From CBDCWO01 sp965223405 (GTDB lineage Bacteria; Bacteroidota; Bacteroidia; Chitinophagales; Saprospiraceae): 64,000 nt of DNA. A program made the position numbers and the translations under genes. Under the pieces are notes generated by a model. That model had not been told where the DNA came from, made no database searches, and was given only the letters and a program-made list of their open reading frames with translations. Positions 8,975 to 18,420 of this stretch are shown here, one piece after another (within the stretch, counting starts at the first letter, position 1; each line of letters opens with the position of its first letter). The stretch is from positions 1,178,001 through 1,242,000 of the forward strand of contig CBDCWO010000006.1 in assembly GCA_965223405.1 (NCBI GenBank). The letters are read 5' to 3'.

Positions 8975-11900
8975 ATGAACCCCATAAAACATGGTCTCCG
9001 GACCCTAATTATTTATTGTCTGGTTTGCACTCCTATCTTTCTTGTAGCTCAAAATGAACAGGGCCGCCCTTTTATTACCAACTATGCGCCGAAAGAATAT
9101 GGCTATTCTGGTATCAATTGGTGGATTGAACAAGATGACCGGGGTTTCCTTTATTTCGCCAACAATAGTGGAGTTTTGGAATTGGACGGTGTCAATTGGC
9201 GTTTGATTGAAGTCATTGAAGATAGTGAAGTCAGATCATTGGCAAAAAATGGAAATGGTGTTATCCACGTCGGAACCAACGGTGATTTAGGATATTTGTC
9301 ACCGGATGAAAAGGGACTTATGCAATTTAAATCGCTAAAGCCCAAGCTACCTGAGGAATATCGACAATTCGAAGAAGTATGGGAAACTTTCTATCATCAG
9401 GGAGAGATTTATTTTCGAACTAATAATCAGATGATGATTTGGAATGATGAGCGTTTCAGAATAATTACATCTGAAGAAGGCTTCCATGTAGGGAAAGTGG
9501 CTCACAATAAAATTTATCAAAGGATCTGGGGAATTGGCTTAACCGTGTTTAACGGAGAGGGATTTGATCTGGTACCTGGGGGTGAAAAATTTGCTAATGA
9601 CCGGATTTACGAGATTCTGGAATATGATGAAAAACGTCTGTTAATTGGAACACGAGATTTGGGTTTGTTCATTTACGATGGACAAAAATTTGAGCCTTTG
9701 CCAACTACGGCTCAGGCCATTTTAGATAAGCGAAGTCTATACCTGCCAGGATTGGTATTAGATAATGATCGCTTTCTGATCAATACCTTCAATGACGGCC
9801 TATTCATCATAAATAAGGAAGGCGAAATGCTTCAGTATTTCAATGATGAAGTCGGCCTGCGGGATAATACAGTCAGTTATGTATTTATGGATAAGGATGA
9901 CAACCTTTGGTTGGCATTGTTTAATGGTATCGCCAAGATAGAACTTGGTTCTCCCTTTACTTATTATGACACCCAAAGTGGATTGGAGTCTAACACTAAC
10001 TTTGTAACGCAAAGGTATGAGGGTGTCATTTATACCGGAGGTCAAAATGGTATTTCCTATTTAGACCCGCTGACCAATCGCTTTAAAAAAGTCGAAGGCA
10101 CAACCGGTCAAACTCCGGATCTGATTATCAAGGGAGGTGATTTGCTGGCCACCTCCGGTGACCTGGGTGTTTATCAAGTCAAGGGAAAATCAGTGGTTCC
10201 GATCAGAGAAAGCATCAATTATGATTACCGGGCTTCATTTTTCTATGTTTCAAAAGTAGATACTACTTTGGTTTACGTAATCTTGATGGACGGATTATCC
10301 GCTTTGCGATTAAATCCACAGGTTGATGGTCCTCAGCGATGGCAGGAGGAATCATCTCGTGATGATATTTTTACCTCTTTTTTTGGATTTGAAGAAATGT
10401 CTGATGGGAGAATCATGACCCAGGGAGATAATCCTGGAGAGATAAAGATGATTACACCAAAATATGTAAATGGCAAGCTGGATCTTCCGGGATCCGAGCT
10501 AGAGGTATTTACCACTGAAGATGGCCTTCCCAATGCGGAATTAGGACTTGCTACTTACAAAGGACAAATTTATGTAAGTGGTAATACGAGTTCAGATTTC
10601 TATATTTTTGATGAAGCAAAAAAACGATTCAAAAAAGTAGATGCTGAATTTGCCAAATATGCCAATAATAACAATGTTAGCGCTTTACCAGTACTGGATG
10701 CCAAAGGACGAACCTGGGCCAATTGGGGAGAAGGTATTTATATAGAAGTACCTCAATCCGAAACCAATACCATCATTGACAAGCCATTTTTGCGTCTCAA
10801 AGATTTCCCTACCTGGCAAATATTTCCAGAATCGGATCAAGATGGAAATGATATCGTGTGGTTCACGGGACCCAATGGAATTGTCCGTATGGATGGTAAT
10901 ATTGAAGAATTTAAAGAAAATCATTTTAAAGCCAGTATCCGCGAAGTCCACCAAAATCAGGACTCACTCATTTATGCAGGAGCAGGAAATATACCCGAAA
11001 AGTTGATATTCGACCACCATGAAAATACGGTATCTTTTACATTTGGTGCACCTGATTTTTCTATCAAAAATGGACTAGAGTTTCAAACATTTCTCCAAGG
11101 ACTCAACAAGGACTGGTCAGAATGGACTTCCCAATCACAACGGGAATATTTAAATTTAGCTCCTGGTGATTATACTTTTAGGGTTCGAGCCAGGAATGTG
11201 TATCAAACCACCGGAGACGAAGCAGTGTTCCACTTTACCATTCAACCACCGTGGTATAAAACCTGGTGGGCTTACCTACTTTATGGTTTAGGTTTGGTAG
11301 GACTAATCGGAATTATTGTAAAATGGAGAACCAGCCAATTACAGGCTCAAAGTGAAAAGCTTGATCAACTGGTTAAGGAAAGAACCTTAGAAGTACAGCA
11401 ACAGGCAGAAGAGCTCTCTACAGTAAACAAAGTTAGCCAGGCTATGGTAGAGCAACTGAAACTTGATGAGCTTATACCATTGGTTGGTGATCAAATGAGA
11501 AATCTGTTTAAGGCCGATATCGTATACCTGGCTATGATCGACCCAAAAACAAAAATTATCAATTTCCCTTACCAGTATGGAGACAATATGCCTCCATTGA
11601 AACTTGGTGAAGGGCTGACTTCCAAGATCATCCTGACTAGAAAACCCTTTCTGATCAATGAAGATGTAAGTGGACGTTATGAAAAAATGGGTATTGAAGA
11701 AGTGGGTAAAAAAGCAGCATCCTATCTGGGCGTACCTATTCCGGTGGGAGATGAGGTGATCGGTGTTCTCAGTGTCCAAAGTACGCAAAACACCAATCGC
11801 TTTAATAAAAATGATCAACGATTACTAAGTACCATAGCAGCCAATGTCGGGATTGCGATACACAATGCAGAACTTTTTGAACAAGCTGAAGTAGCCCGCA

Positions 11901-13339
11901 ATGAAGCTGAAACCGCCAACGAGGCTAAAAGCGCTTTCCTGTCAACAGTCAGTCATGAATTACGTACACCACTGACCTCGGTTTTGGGATTTGCCAAGAT
12001 AATCAAGAAAAGACTTGAGAACCGAATTTTCCCAATTATCCAGACCGAAGATCCCAAAGTAAACAGAGCGATAAAGCAGGTTTCAGAAAATCTAAATGTA
12101 GTCGTTTCTGAAGGTGAAAGACTTACAGGCTTGATAAATGATGTATTGGATCTGGCTAAAATTGAAGCCGGCAAAATCGAATGGCACATTTCATCTATGT
12201 CAATAGGCGAAGTGGTCAATCGAGCTATCGCCAGTACCAAATCGCTATTTGATGAAAAATCTATTACTTTAAAAAATGATACGGATGCTTTGCTCCCGGT
12301 AATTAAAGGAGATCAAAATAAATTGATTCAGGTTGTAATTAATTTACTCTCCAATGCAGTTAAGTTTACCAACGATGGAACGGTATCCATTAGAGCGATT
12401 CATGAGGATGATCAAATCATTGTTTCAGTCACCGATACGGGAATTGGTATTTCGGAAAAAGACTTACCCCATGTTTTTGAAAAATTTAAACAGGTCGGTG
12501 ACACCTTGACCGACAAACCTCAAGGAACTGGATTAGGCTTACCAATTTGTAAGGAAATCGTAGAACATCATGGTGGAAAAATGTGGGTAGAAAGTACTTT
12601 AAATTCGGGAAGTACATTCTTTTTCTCCCTTCCGGTAAATGAAGATAATGACTCGATTCAACCGGTGGAATTGGAAGATTTGGTTAATCAACTCAAAATG
12701 CAATTCGTAACGCAACCGGTCAAATCCAATGGAGCAGATCCAAAGATACTGGTAGTCGATGATGACCTTCCAATCCGTTCTCTATTATCACAGGAACTTG
12801 GAGAAGCCGGATATCAGGTCCTGGAGGCGGTAAATGGCAAAGAAGCTTTGGACAAAGTAAGAAGTGAAAGGCCAGATCTGATCATTCTGGATGTCATGAT
12901 GCCTGAGATCAATGGATTTGATGTGGCAGCTGTATTAAAAAACGATCCTCAAACGATGGATATTCCAATAATCATTTTATCCATTGTACAAGACGAAAGT
13001 CGAGGATACCGTATTGGTGTGGACCGGTACTTAACCAAACCCATCGATACCGAAAAACTTTTTAATGAAGTAGGATCACTGCTGAAGCAGGGTAAATCCT
13101 CCAAAAAAGTATTGGTAGTGGATGAAAACTCCCATACGATCCAAACATTGGCTCAGGTGTTGCAAGAAAAAGGATACCATGTTGCTGAATCCAATGGTGC
13201 AGAAATAGTCGAAAAAGCAAAATCACTTAAACCAGACATCATTATGTTTAATGCGCTACACTTGGATAAACAGGAAATAGTTAAAACCCTCAGATTTGAA
13301 AAAGGACTGGAAAATGTTTTGTTTCTGGTTTATCAATAA
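8975..13339 (+). CDS. Hybrid two-component sensor kinase: Reg_prop/Y_Y_Y - TM - GAF - HisKA - HATPase - REC - degenerate REC
   Basis: A 1454-residue one-protein phosphorelay. In order: signal peptide, periplasmic two-component-regulator propeller repeats (about 30-670), a Y_Y_Y domain (about 690-755), a TM helix at about 765-785, a coiled linker, a GAF domain (about 820-975), HisKA with phospho-acceptor His994 in SHELRTPL, and an HATPase domain (NLLSNAVKF, DTGIGIS, GTGLGLP). A receiver follows with Asp1306 in LIILDVMMP and the conserved Lys in YLTKP. A second receiver-like segment from about residue 1376 has Asn1426 where the acceptor Asp should be (IIMFNAL) and stops at about strand 4, so it cannot be phosphorylated normally. 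The next genes are a free receiver and a nucleotide cyclase, the probable output. Confidence 0.85.
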   Translation: MNPIKHGLRTLIIYCLVCTPIFLVAQNEQGRPFITNYAPKEYGYSGINWWIEQDDRGFLYFANNSGVLELDGVNWRLIEVIEDSEVRSLAKNGNGVIHVGTNGDLGYLSPDEKGLMQFKSLKPKLPEEYRQFEEVWETFYHQGEIYFRTNNQMMIWNDERFRIITSEEGFHVGKVAHNKIYQRIWGIGLTVFNGEGFDLVPGGEKFANDRIYEILEYDEKRLLIGTRDLGLFIYDGQKFEPLPTTAQAILDKRSLYLPGLVLDNDRFLINTFNDGLFIINKEGEMLQYFNDEVGLRDNTVSYVFMDKDDNLWLALFNGIAKIELGSPFTYYDTQSGLESNTNFVTQRYEGVIYTGGQNGISYLDPLTNRFKKVEGTTGQTPDLIIKGGDLLATSGDLGVYQVKGKSVVPIRESINYDYRASFFYVSKVDTTLVYVILMDGLSALRLNPQVDGPQRWQEESSRDDIFTSFFGFEEMSDGRIMTQGDNPGEIKMITPKYVNGKLDLPGSELEVFTTEDGLPNAELGLATYKGQIYVSGNTSSDFYIFDEAKKRFKKVDAEFAKYANNNNVSALPVLDAKGRTWANWGEGIYIEVPQSETNTIIDKPFLRLKDFPTWQIFPESDQDGNDIVWFTGPNGIVRMDGNIEEFKENHFKASIREVHQNQDSLIYAGAGNIPEKLIFDHHENTVSFTFGAPDFSIKNGLEFQTFLQGLNKDWSEWTSQSQREYLNLAPGDYTFRVRARNVYQTTGDEAVFHFTIQPPWYKTWWAYLLYGLGLVGLIGIIVKWRTSQLQAQSEKLDQLVKERTLEVQQQAEELSTVNKVSQAMVEQLKLDELIPLVGDQMRNLFKADIVYLAMIDPKTKIINFPYQYGDNMPPLKLGEGLTSKIILTRKPFLINEDVSGRYEKMGIEEVGKKAASYLGVPIPVGDEVIGVLSVQSTQNTNRFNKNDQRLLSTIAANVGIAIHNAELFEQAEVARNEAETANEAKSAFLSTVSHELRTPLTSVLGFAKIIKKRLENRIFPIIQTEDPKVNRAIKQVSENLNVVVSEGERLTGLINDVLDLAKIEAGKIEWHISSMSIGEVVNRAIASTKSLFDEKSITLKNDTDALLPVIKGDQNKLIQVVINLLSNAVKFTNDGTVSIRAIHEDDQIIVSVTDTGIGISEKDLPHVFEKFKQVGDTLTDKPQGTGLGLPICKEIVEHHGGKMWVESTLNSGSTFFFSLPVNEDNDSIQPVELEDLVNQLKMQFVTQPVKSNGADPKILVVDDDLPIRSLLSQELGEAGYQVLEAVNGKEALDKVRSERPDLIILDVMMPEINGFDVAAVLKNDPQTMDIPIIILSIVQDESRGYRIGVDRYLTKPIDTEKLFNEVGSLLKQGKSSKKVLVVDENSHTIQTLAQVLQEKGYHVAESNGAEIVEKAKSLKPDIIMFNALHLDKQEIVKTLRFEKGLENVLFLVYQ

Positions 13340-13378
13340 CCCATATTATTAACTAATAACAAAGAACCTTATCACAGA

Positions 13379-13753
13379 ATGAAAAAATTGCTGATTGTAG
13401 ATGATGAATCCCACATCCGAATGCTGATCGAACAAACACTTGAAGATTTGGAAGATGACGGAGTAGATCTGTTGTTTGCTGACAATGGTGAAGCTGCCCT
13501 CCATCTCATCCAAGCGGAAAAGCCACATCTGGTTTTTCTTGATGTAATGATGCCTAAAATGAATGGTATTGATGTCTGTCAACGAGTCAAGGGAGACGAC
13601 GCTTTGAAGGATGTCTATATAATCTTATTAACCGCCAAAGGTCAAGAGCTGGATCGGGAAAAAGGATTACAGGTTGGTGCGAATCAATATATGACCAAAC
13701 CGTTTGACCCGGATACGTTACTGAATACTGCAAAAGAAGTTTTGGAATTGTAA
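13379..13753 (+). CDS. CheY-like single-domain response regulator
   Basis: A 124-residue stand-alone receiver with all key residues: acidic pair in LLIVDDE, acceptor Asp55 in LVFLDVMMPKMNG, Thr in ILLTAKG and Lys in YMTKPFDP. It has no output domain, so it must act by protein contact or as a phosphotransfer intermediate. It lies 39 bases after the hybrid kinase, whose last receiver is broken, and 1 base before the cyclase gene. It is therefore a natural candidate for the missing second receiver, passing the signal to the cyclase; that coupling is inference. Confidence 0.9.
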   Translation: MKKLLIVDDESHIRMLIEQTLEDLEDDGVDLLFADNGEAALHLIQAEKPHLVFLDVMMPKMNGIDVCQRVKGDDALKDVYIILLTAKGQELDREKGLQVGANQYMTKPFDPDTLLNTAKEVLEL

Positions 13754-13754
13754 T

Positions 13755-15431
13755 TTGTCTATGGCCTTGATCAGATTAAAAAATATTATCAAAAAGGGGA
13801 AAAATACTCGCCATTTGTTGGAAGAGCTGGCACAAGAGTTAAATAGCTCTCTGGTTGTCGAAGATACAAACGGCTATACATTATTTTCCATCGGAGAACA
13901 TCCAGGGGGTAAAAAATGGCCACTCCACATCGCAGGGGAAGATTTTGGAGCAATTTATAGTTCCAACCACGGCTCTATCTATACTTCTTTTCTTAATCAA
14001 GCAATACAAAGCGAAATTGAACGAAAAAAACTGGGCCGTGAAGTATTGGATCTATATCGGGAAATCAATACGATCTATCAATTTGGTGAGAAACTGGCCG
14101 ATATCATAATTCCGCAAAAAGTAGCAGAATTAACTTTAAAGGAGGCTCAAAAACTGATTGAATCACAAAGTGGAATCGTGGTAATGAATAACGGAGAAAA
14201 TGGTGAACTCCAAGTCATGGCCCGAGATGGACAATTATTTGATTCCATTTCGCATGAAAAAGCGAAAATTGTCATTACGGAAATTATTGCTGGCGGCCAG
14301 GCTAAAATCATCCAGGGAAACAAAGAGCTACTTGCGATGATTAATCCGCATATCGAAGTATTGATGTACGCGCCCTTCAAAGTTGGAGAACGATCTTTTG
14401 GGACGGTGATGTTGGCCAATCACGATCGGATTACTTACCAGGCTGCCGATCTAAAATTATTGACCACTTTGGCATTGCAATCCGCCTCTGCCATAGAAAG
14501 TGCCCGTTTGTTTGAAAAAGGGCTACGGGAGGCAGAGGAAAGAGAAGCTGCCATGCGAGAGGTACACGAAATTACCACTCGCTTTGTGCCGATGGAATTC
14601 ATCAAATCCTTAGGTCACAAAGCCCTGTTGGATGTCAGTTTGGGAGACCAGGTAGAACGGGATGTTACGGTTGTATTTGTCGATATCCGCTCGTATACTT
14701 CTCTGGCAGAACAAATGACACCGGAAGAAAACTTCAGTTTTGTGAATGCTTTCAACGGTCGGCTCGGGCCGATAGTACGCAAATATGGAGGATTCATTAA
14801 CCAGTATTTGGGAGATGGATTTATCGCCATTTTCCCAGATCGCGCAGACCTGGCTCTCGAGGCTGCCATCCAAATGCAGAAAGCCATTGAACAATACAAT
14901 ATGGATCGCAAGAAACAGGGAAGGGATGCCATTCGTATTGGAATCGGGATGCACACTGGTCCTCTCATTATGGGTATTACAGGTGATCAGGATCGGTTGG
15001 ATGCGGCAATCATTTCAGATACCGTGAATACTGCGGCCCGCATAGAAAGTCTTACAAAATATTATCATTGCCGAATTCTATTGACTGGCAAAACCTTTGC
15101 GGATTTGTCCAATCCGAATCAATACAGTTTCAGAAATTTGGGACAGGTGCAGGTCAAAGGAAAAAGTGAACCTTTGAGCTTATACGAATGCTTTAATGGA
15201 GATCCAGGAGACCAATTTATACACAAAAAGTCGACACTGGTTGATTTTGAGAAAGGTTTAGAAGCCTATCTGCACCGGGAGTTTGATCATGCCATACATT
15301 CGTTCAACAAAGTTTTGAAGATGCATGCTGTCGATGAAACAGCTCAGGTGCTGATTCATAAAGCTCAAAAATTGGCTAATAGTTTACTTCCTCCCGATTG
15401 GAATGGAGTAGAAAAAATGATCATCAAATAA
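13755..15431 (+). CDS. GAF domain-class III adenylate/guanylate cyclase
   Basis: A 558-residue cytoplasmic protein: an N-terminal region, a GAF-like domain (about 110-255), a short coil, then a class III nucleotide cyclase domain (about 300-480) and a TPR-like tail. The two metal-binding aspartates are Asp310 (VDIRSYTSL) and Asp354 (YLGDGF), and the VNTAARIE motif is present. The position that usually holds the adenine-selecting Lys (DKF-x-GD in many cyclases) is Gln350 here, so nucleotide preference is open. The start is TTG at 13755, one base after the receiver's stop; an ATG at 13761 in the same frame is equally possible. Tight spacing implies translational coupling with the response regulator. 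Confidence 0.85.
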   Translation: MSMALIRLKNIIKKGKNTRHLLEELAQELNSSLVVEDTNGYTLFSIGEHPGGKKWPLHIAGEDFGAIYSSNHGSIYTSFLNQAIQSEIERKKLGREVLDLYREINTIYQFGEKLADIIIPQKVAELTLKEAQKLIESQSGIVVMNNGENGELQVMARDGQLFDSISHEKAKIVITEIIAGGQAKIIQGNKELLAMINPHIEVLMYAPFKVGERSFGTVMLANHDRITYQAADLKLLTTLALQSASAIESARLFEKGLREAEEREAAMREVHEITTRFVPMEFIKSLGHKALLDVSLGDQVERDVTVVFVDIRSYTSLAEQMTPEENFSFVNAFNGRLGPIVRKYGGFINQYLGDGFIAIFPDRADLALEAAIQMQKAIEQYNMDRKKQGRDAIRIGIGMHTGPLIMGITGDQDRLDAAIISDTVNTAARIESLTKYYHCRILLTGKTFADLSNPNQYSFRNLGQVQVKGKSEPLSLYECFNGDPGDQFIHKKSTLVDFEKGLEAYLHREFDHAIHSFNKVLKMHAVDETAQVLIHKAQKLANSLLPPDWNGVEKMIIK

Positions 15432-15437
15432 AATAAT

Positions 15438-15962
15438 CTACCGTTTTACTCCCACTACATCTGCACTATTTAGTTGCTGAAGATTTTTCAATAGTCTTTC
15501 GAATAGGGAAGGAGTAAAACCAACCAAAAATGCCAATAATGAGGAAAAACTGGAGATGCGAAGATACTGTTGAGGATCGGTAACCAGCAGATTCGTTGAG
15601 ATTTCTCCGGTATCCGGCATTGGAATACCTCCGGCAATGATAACCTGTCCGGCAGTGATCATCAAATAGATAAAGAATCCTCTAATTATTGCTCCTTGAA
15701 AGTTAATCTTTGTTCGTTTGGCATTCATGGCATTACGGCCGATTTCTCCTATTAATGCGGATAAAATACACAGCAACACCAAGTTGCTCCAGGTCCAGGA
15801 AAATGCGACCATAAAGATGCTGCCTACTGAAAATAGTAAGGACTGCTCCTCTCCCAGTTTGGTCACATAAGACCCCGAGTTGATGGTCATTCCCATTACG
15901 AATATCATGATCCAGACGATAAGGATAGAAAAGAGACAGGTATACGATTTGATTTTTTGCAT
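15438..15962 (-). CDS. Unknown four-helix membrane protein
   Basis: A 174-residue protein with about four hydrophobic segments (near residues 8-28, 45-70, 90-115 and 140-155). I recognise no family. Gly/Ser-rich turns and a short hydrophilic loop after helix 2 (NAMNAKRTK) are the only notable points. It is convergent with the cyclase gene, with only 6 bases between stop codons, and there is no obvious partner on its own strand. Confidence 0.55.
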   Translation of the reverse strand: MQKIKSYTCLFSILIVWIMIFVMGMTINSGSYVTKLGEEQSLLFSVGSIFMVAFSWTWSNLVLLCILSALIGEIGRNAMNAKRTKINFQGAIIRGFFIYLMITAGQVIIAGGIPMPDTGEISTNLLVTDPQQYLRISSFSSLLAFLVGFTPSLFERLLKNLQQLNSADVVGVKR

Positions 15963-16178
15963 TGCAGTGATTTACTGGGTTTATTATTCATTTAGTTGCA
16001 CAAGGTCATTACATAATACCGATAAGCAACTCTGTAATAAAGTGGAGAACATTGAGTAGAGTGTGACACCTGGAAAAGAACGTCGAGATAATTTATTTTA
16101 ATTTTTTTGATAAATAAAGGTTACTTTTTTTGAAGAGTATCACTAAGGGCATATTTAATAATTTATAAATAATTAATC

Positions 16179-17468
16179 ATGAAAAACTTAGTGAAATTAT
16201 TCTCAATACTTACCCTAGCTATTTTAATAACTTCTTGCGAAAAAGATCAGTTTCAAGAAAGTTACTTTGATGAAAGTCAGACAGATCTTTCCGGTGAATT
16301 GATGGGTGAAAAGGTCTCCCAACAAGAATTTGAGAACTTAAGTAAAGCAATTTCGAAAACCAATCGGAACACAAAAATTGCAGATTTTTCAAACAAGGAG
16401 TTGCAAGAAGACTTACTGAGAAGCCGATATATTTACCCAATCCAATGTGGATCATTGGTTTACAGCACTACGTTGGGAGAAACCAATACGGTATCCGTTT
16501 ATACAGGTGCTGACAAAGTGTATGAATTAAAGCTTGATTCCAAGACAGATCTGGAGTTTAACCTAAACCAGCTTTATACCGATCTGGATCTTTTTTTAGC
16601 CGAGGTAGTGACAGATGCATCCGGAAGAAAATTGATTGGCAATTATTTAGGTCAAAGTACAAACGCGGCCAATCAGGATGAAACTATTAAAACGACCCTT
16701 GAGAAAGGAAATTATTTTGTGATAGTAGAAACCTATAATTATGAGGGTCCCTTTGCCTTGGAGGTAAAATGTAAAAAAGTTAATGGTCCATGGACACACT
16801 GTGAAGATTTTGAAAACCTTGTAACTAGTTACTCACAGGGAGTATCCCAACAATCTGCATTTTGGACCAAATGGTCAAATCAGGCTGGAGATGGATTGGT
16901 TTTATATGAAAATTCACAGTACAATAACAAAGTGGTTAAATTTGATGCAAGAAGGTTTGGATATCAGGATGCCGTGAGGAGTATTATTGGACTTCCATTG
17001 TCCGCTGGCTTGTACGAAGTAAACTTCAAGATGTATATTCCTGCATACAAGAGAGCGGATTTCTTGACCGAAAAAACCCAACAATTTGGAGAAGAACAAG
17101 GTCATATGTTTACCTTGGAAAATGGGACAAGTACTTTAAAATATCGAGGCAATACGTATTCGGCCTATACCAAATATGATTCGGATAAATGGATCGATAT
17201 CGTGATGTATTTTGATATGGAAAATAATCTTACCTACACCTATATAGATAATAAAGTATTGTTCATTACCGACGCTCGATCTAAAATTAACTCCCGCAAT
17301 TGGGGATTGAATTCAATATTCGGAATAAATTTCTTTACTAAAAGATATAATAGCAAATTTCACATCGATAATGTATGTATTGTCGAGCATATTCCTGGAT
17401 ATGATGATCCATTGAAAATCAAGTATGACATAAATGGAATAGAAACAATAGATATGAGGGACTTTTAG
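16179..17468 (+). CDS. Surface lipoprotein with PPC-like and jelly-roll-like domains
   Basis: A 429-residue lipoprotein: signal ends ILITSC with lipid-anchored Cys20 followed by EKDQ, an acidic start as expected for Bacteroidota surface lipoproteins. Residues about 90-190 resemble a bacterial pre-peptidase C-terminal (PPC) domain (DLEFNLNQLYTDLDLFLAEV, then GNYFVIVETYNYEGPFALEV). The rest (about 205-410) looks like a concanavalin/LamG-type beta-sandwich, with KWIDIVMYFDMENN and a closing FHIDNVCIVE. A binding or adhesion role is likely and no catalytic residues are evident. A strong terminator follows at 17499. Confidence 0.65.
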   Translation: MKNLVKLFSILTLAILITSCEKDQFQESYFDESQTDLSGELMGEKVSQQEFENLSKAISKTNRNTKIADFSNKELQEDLLRSRYIYPIQCGSLVYSTTLGETNTVSVYTGADKVYELKLDSKTDLEFNLNQLYTDLDLFLAEVVTDASGRKLIGNYLGQSTNAANQDETIKTTLEKGNYFVIVETYNYEGPFALEVKCKKVNGPWTHCEDFENLVTSYSQGVSQQSAFWTKWSNQAGDGLVLYENSQYNNKVVKFDARRFGYQDAVRSIIGLPLSAGLYEVNFKMYIPAYKRADFLTEKTQQFGEEQGHMFTLENGTSTLKYRGNTYSAYTKYDSDKWIDIVMYFDMENNLTYTYIDNKVLFITDARSKINSRNWGLNSIFGINFFTKRYNSKFHIDNVCIVEHIPGYDDPLKIKYDINGIETIDMRDF

Positions 17469-17498
17469 AAAATTCTAAAATACATTTGAACATCCGAT

Positions 17499-17532
17499 AG
17501 GGGATCAAGCTCAAGTTTGGTCCTCTTTTTTT
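17499..17532 (+). terminator. Rho-independent terminator after the PPC lipoprotein gene
   Basis: A 10-bp stem with two G-T pairs (AGGGGATCAA 17499-17508 with TTGGTCCTCT 17517-17526), an 8-base loop and a run of seven T (17526-17532), 31 bases after the stop codon. Confidence 0.75.
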
Positions 17533-17863
17533 ATGTTTACCGTTTGGGACCTCTTCAGATTAATACCTGAGTACGATTAATTCTAGCTTGTATAACTTGC
17601 TGTAAACCAAAAGTATAAGAATTAGCAATTCACTATGCATCATAGGACAACAGATATGAACCACTATAAATCAGACAGTCCTATTCTCATTAATTTGGTT
17701 GAATTGATGTAACATAATCAGCTTTTAATCCATTCGATCCGTGCTTATGGATGGGTGTACAGTTTTCTCTCAGAACTTTCTTGCTACAGGATCAAAAAAA
17801 TGAAAATCCAGGCAGAATATACCTATATTTGAGATGAACTAATTTTTAAAAGATGCAGTCTTT
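17533..17863. other. Intergenic region carrying the sigma-operon promoter region
   Basis: About 330 bases with no supported gene. The only recognisable element is the TATATTTG box at 17824-17831 ahead of the ECF sigma gene. Confidence 0.4.
17824..17831 (+). promoter_or_regulatory. Candidate -7 box (TATATTTG) of the sigma/anti-sigma/CHAT operon
   Basis: Exact TAnnTTTG match, 32 bases before the ATG at 17864. No TTG is seen at the usual -33 spacing, so an activator or a different sigma factor may be needed. A similar but not identical TATATTAG lies upstream of the paralogous sigma gene, at about 43391-43398. Confidence 0.45.
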
Positions 17864-18418
17864 ATGAATGTTAACCTATTAGACCAAATTCGATCTGGTG
17901 ATGAATCAGCTTTAAAGGAAATCTATCTACAATATCGAGAACCATTTTTTGCCTATATGCACAAACAGTTTAAGCTGGATACCGAAAATGTCAAAGAACT
18001 ATTTCAGCTCAGTATGGTCATTTTTTACGACAATGTAATTACAGGTAAGGTTAAAGAACTGAGAAGTGGGATCAAGACTTATTTGATTGCCATTGGAAAA
18101 AACAAAGCCCGTGAGTTACTTCGTAATAACAGAAGGATTACGGACCACTTGGATGAAGTTTTAATTGGCAGTATTTTAGATGAAGATGGTATTACGAACA
18201 AAAAGCAACTTGAAGAAAACATTTTAAATATTACTCAGGCACTGGAGACCTTAGGTGACCCCTGTAAGAAAATCCTCCAACTTTTTTATTACCAAAAACT
18301 AAATATGTTGGAGATTAGTAACGCATTGGATTATAAAAATGTAAACACAGCAAAAAACCTAAAATACAAGTGCCTCAAAAGATTACAAAAAATTTATCAA
18401 CAAGCTCTGGTTGAGTAA
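17864..18418 (+). CDS. ECF-type RNA polymerase sigma factor
   Basis: A 184-residue sigma-70 family protein with region 2 (YLQYREPFFAYM, then ENVKELFQLSMVIFYDNV) and region 4 (LGDPCKKILQLFYYQKLNMLEISNAL, a helix-turn-helix). It should direct RNA polymerase to stress or envelope-responsive promoters. It is the first gene of an operon: an anti-sigma-like gene begins 2 bases after its stop and a TPR-CHAT gene follows. A close paralogue with more than half of residues identical by eye (shared blocks KELFQLS, HLDEVLI, ILDEDG, LGDPCKKIL) is encoded at 43429 without an anti-sigma gene. Confidence 0.88.
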   Translation: MNVNLLDQIRSGDESALKEIYLQYREPFFAYMHKQFKLDTENVKELFQLSMVIFYDNVITGKVKELRSGIKTYLIAIGKNKARELLRNNRRITDHLDEVLIGSILDEDGITNKKQLEENILNITQALETLGDPCKKILQLFYYQKLNMLEISNALDYKNVNTAKNLKYKCLKRLQKIYQQALVE

Positions 18419-18420
18419 TT

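Noticed and set aside
14610..14968. Two overlapping minus-strand frames of more than 110 codons inside the cyclase gene
   Set aside because: Both are antisense to the conserved cyclase domain and resemble no family.
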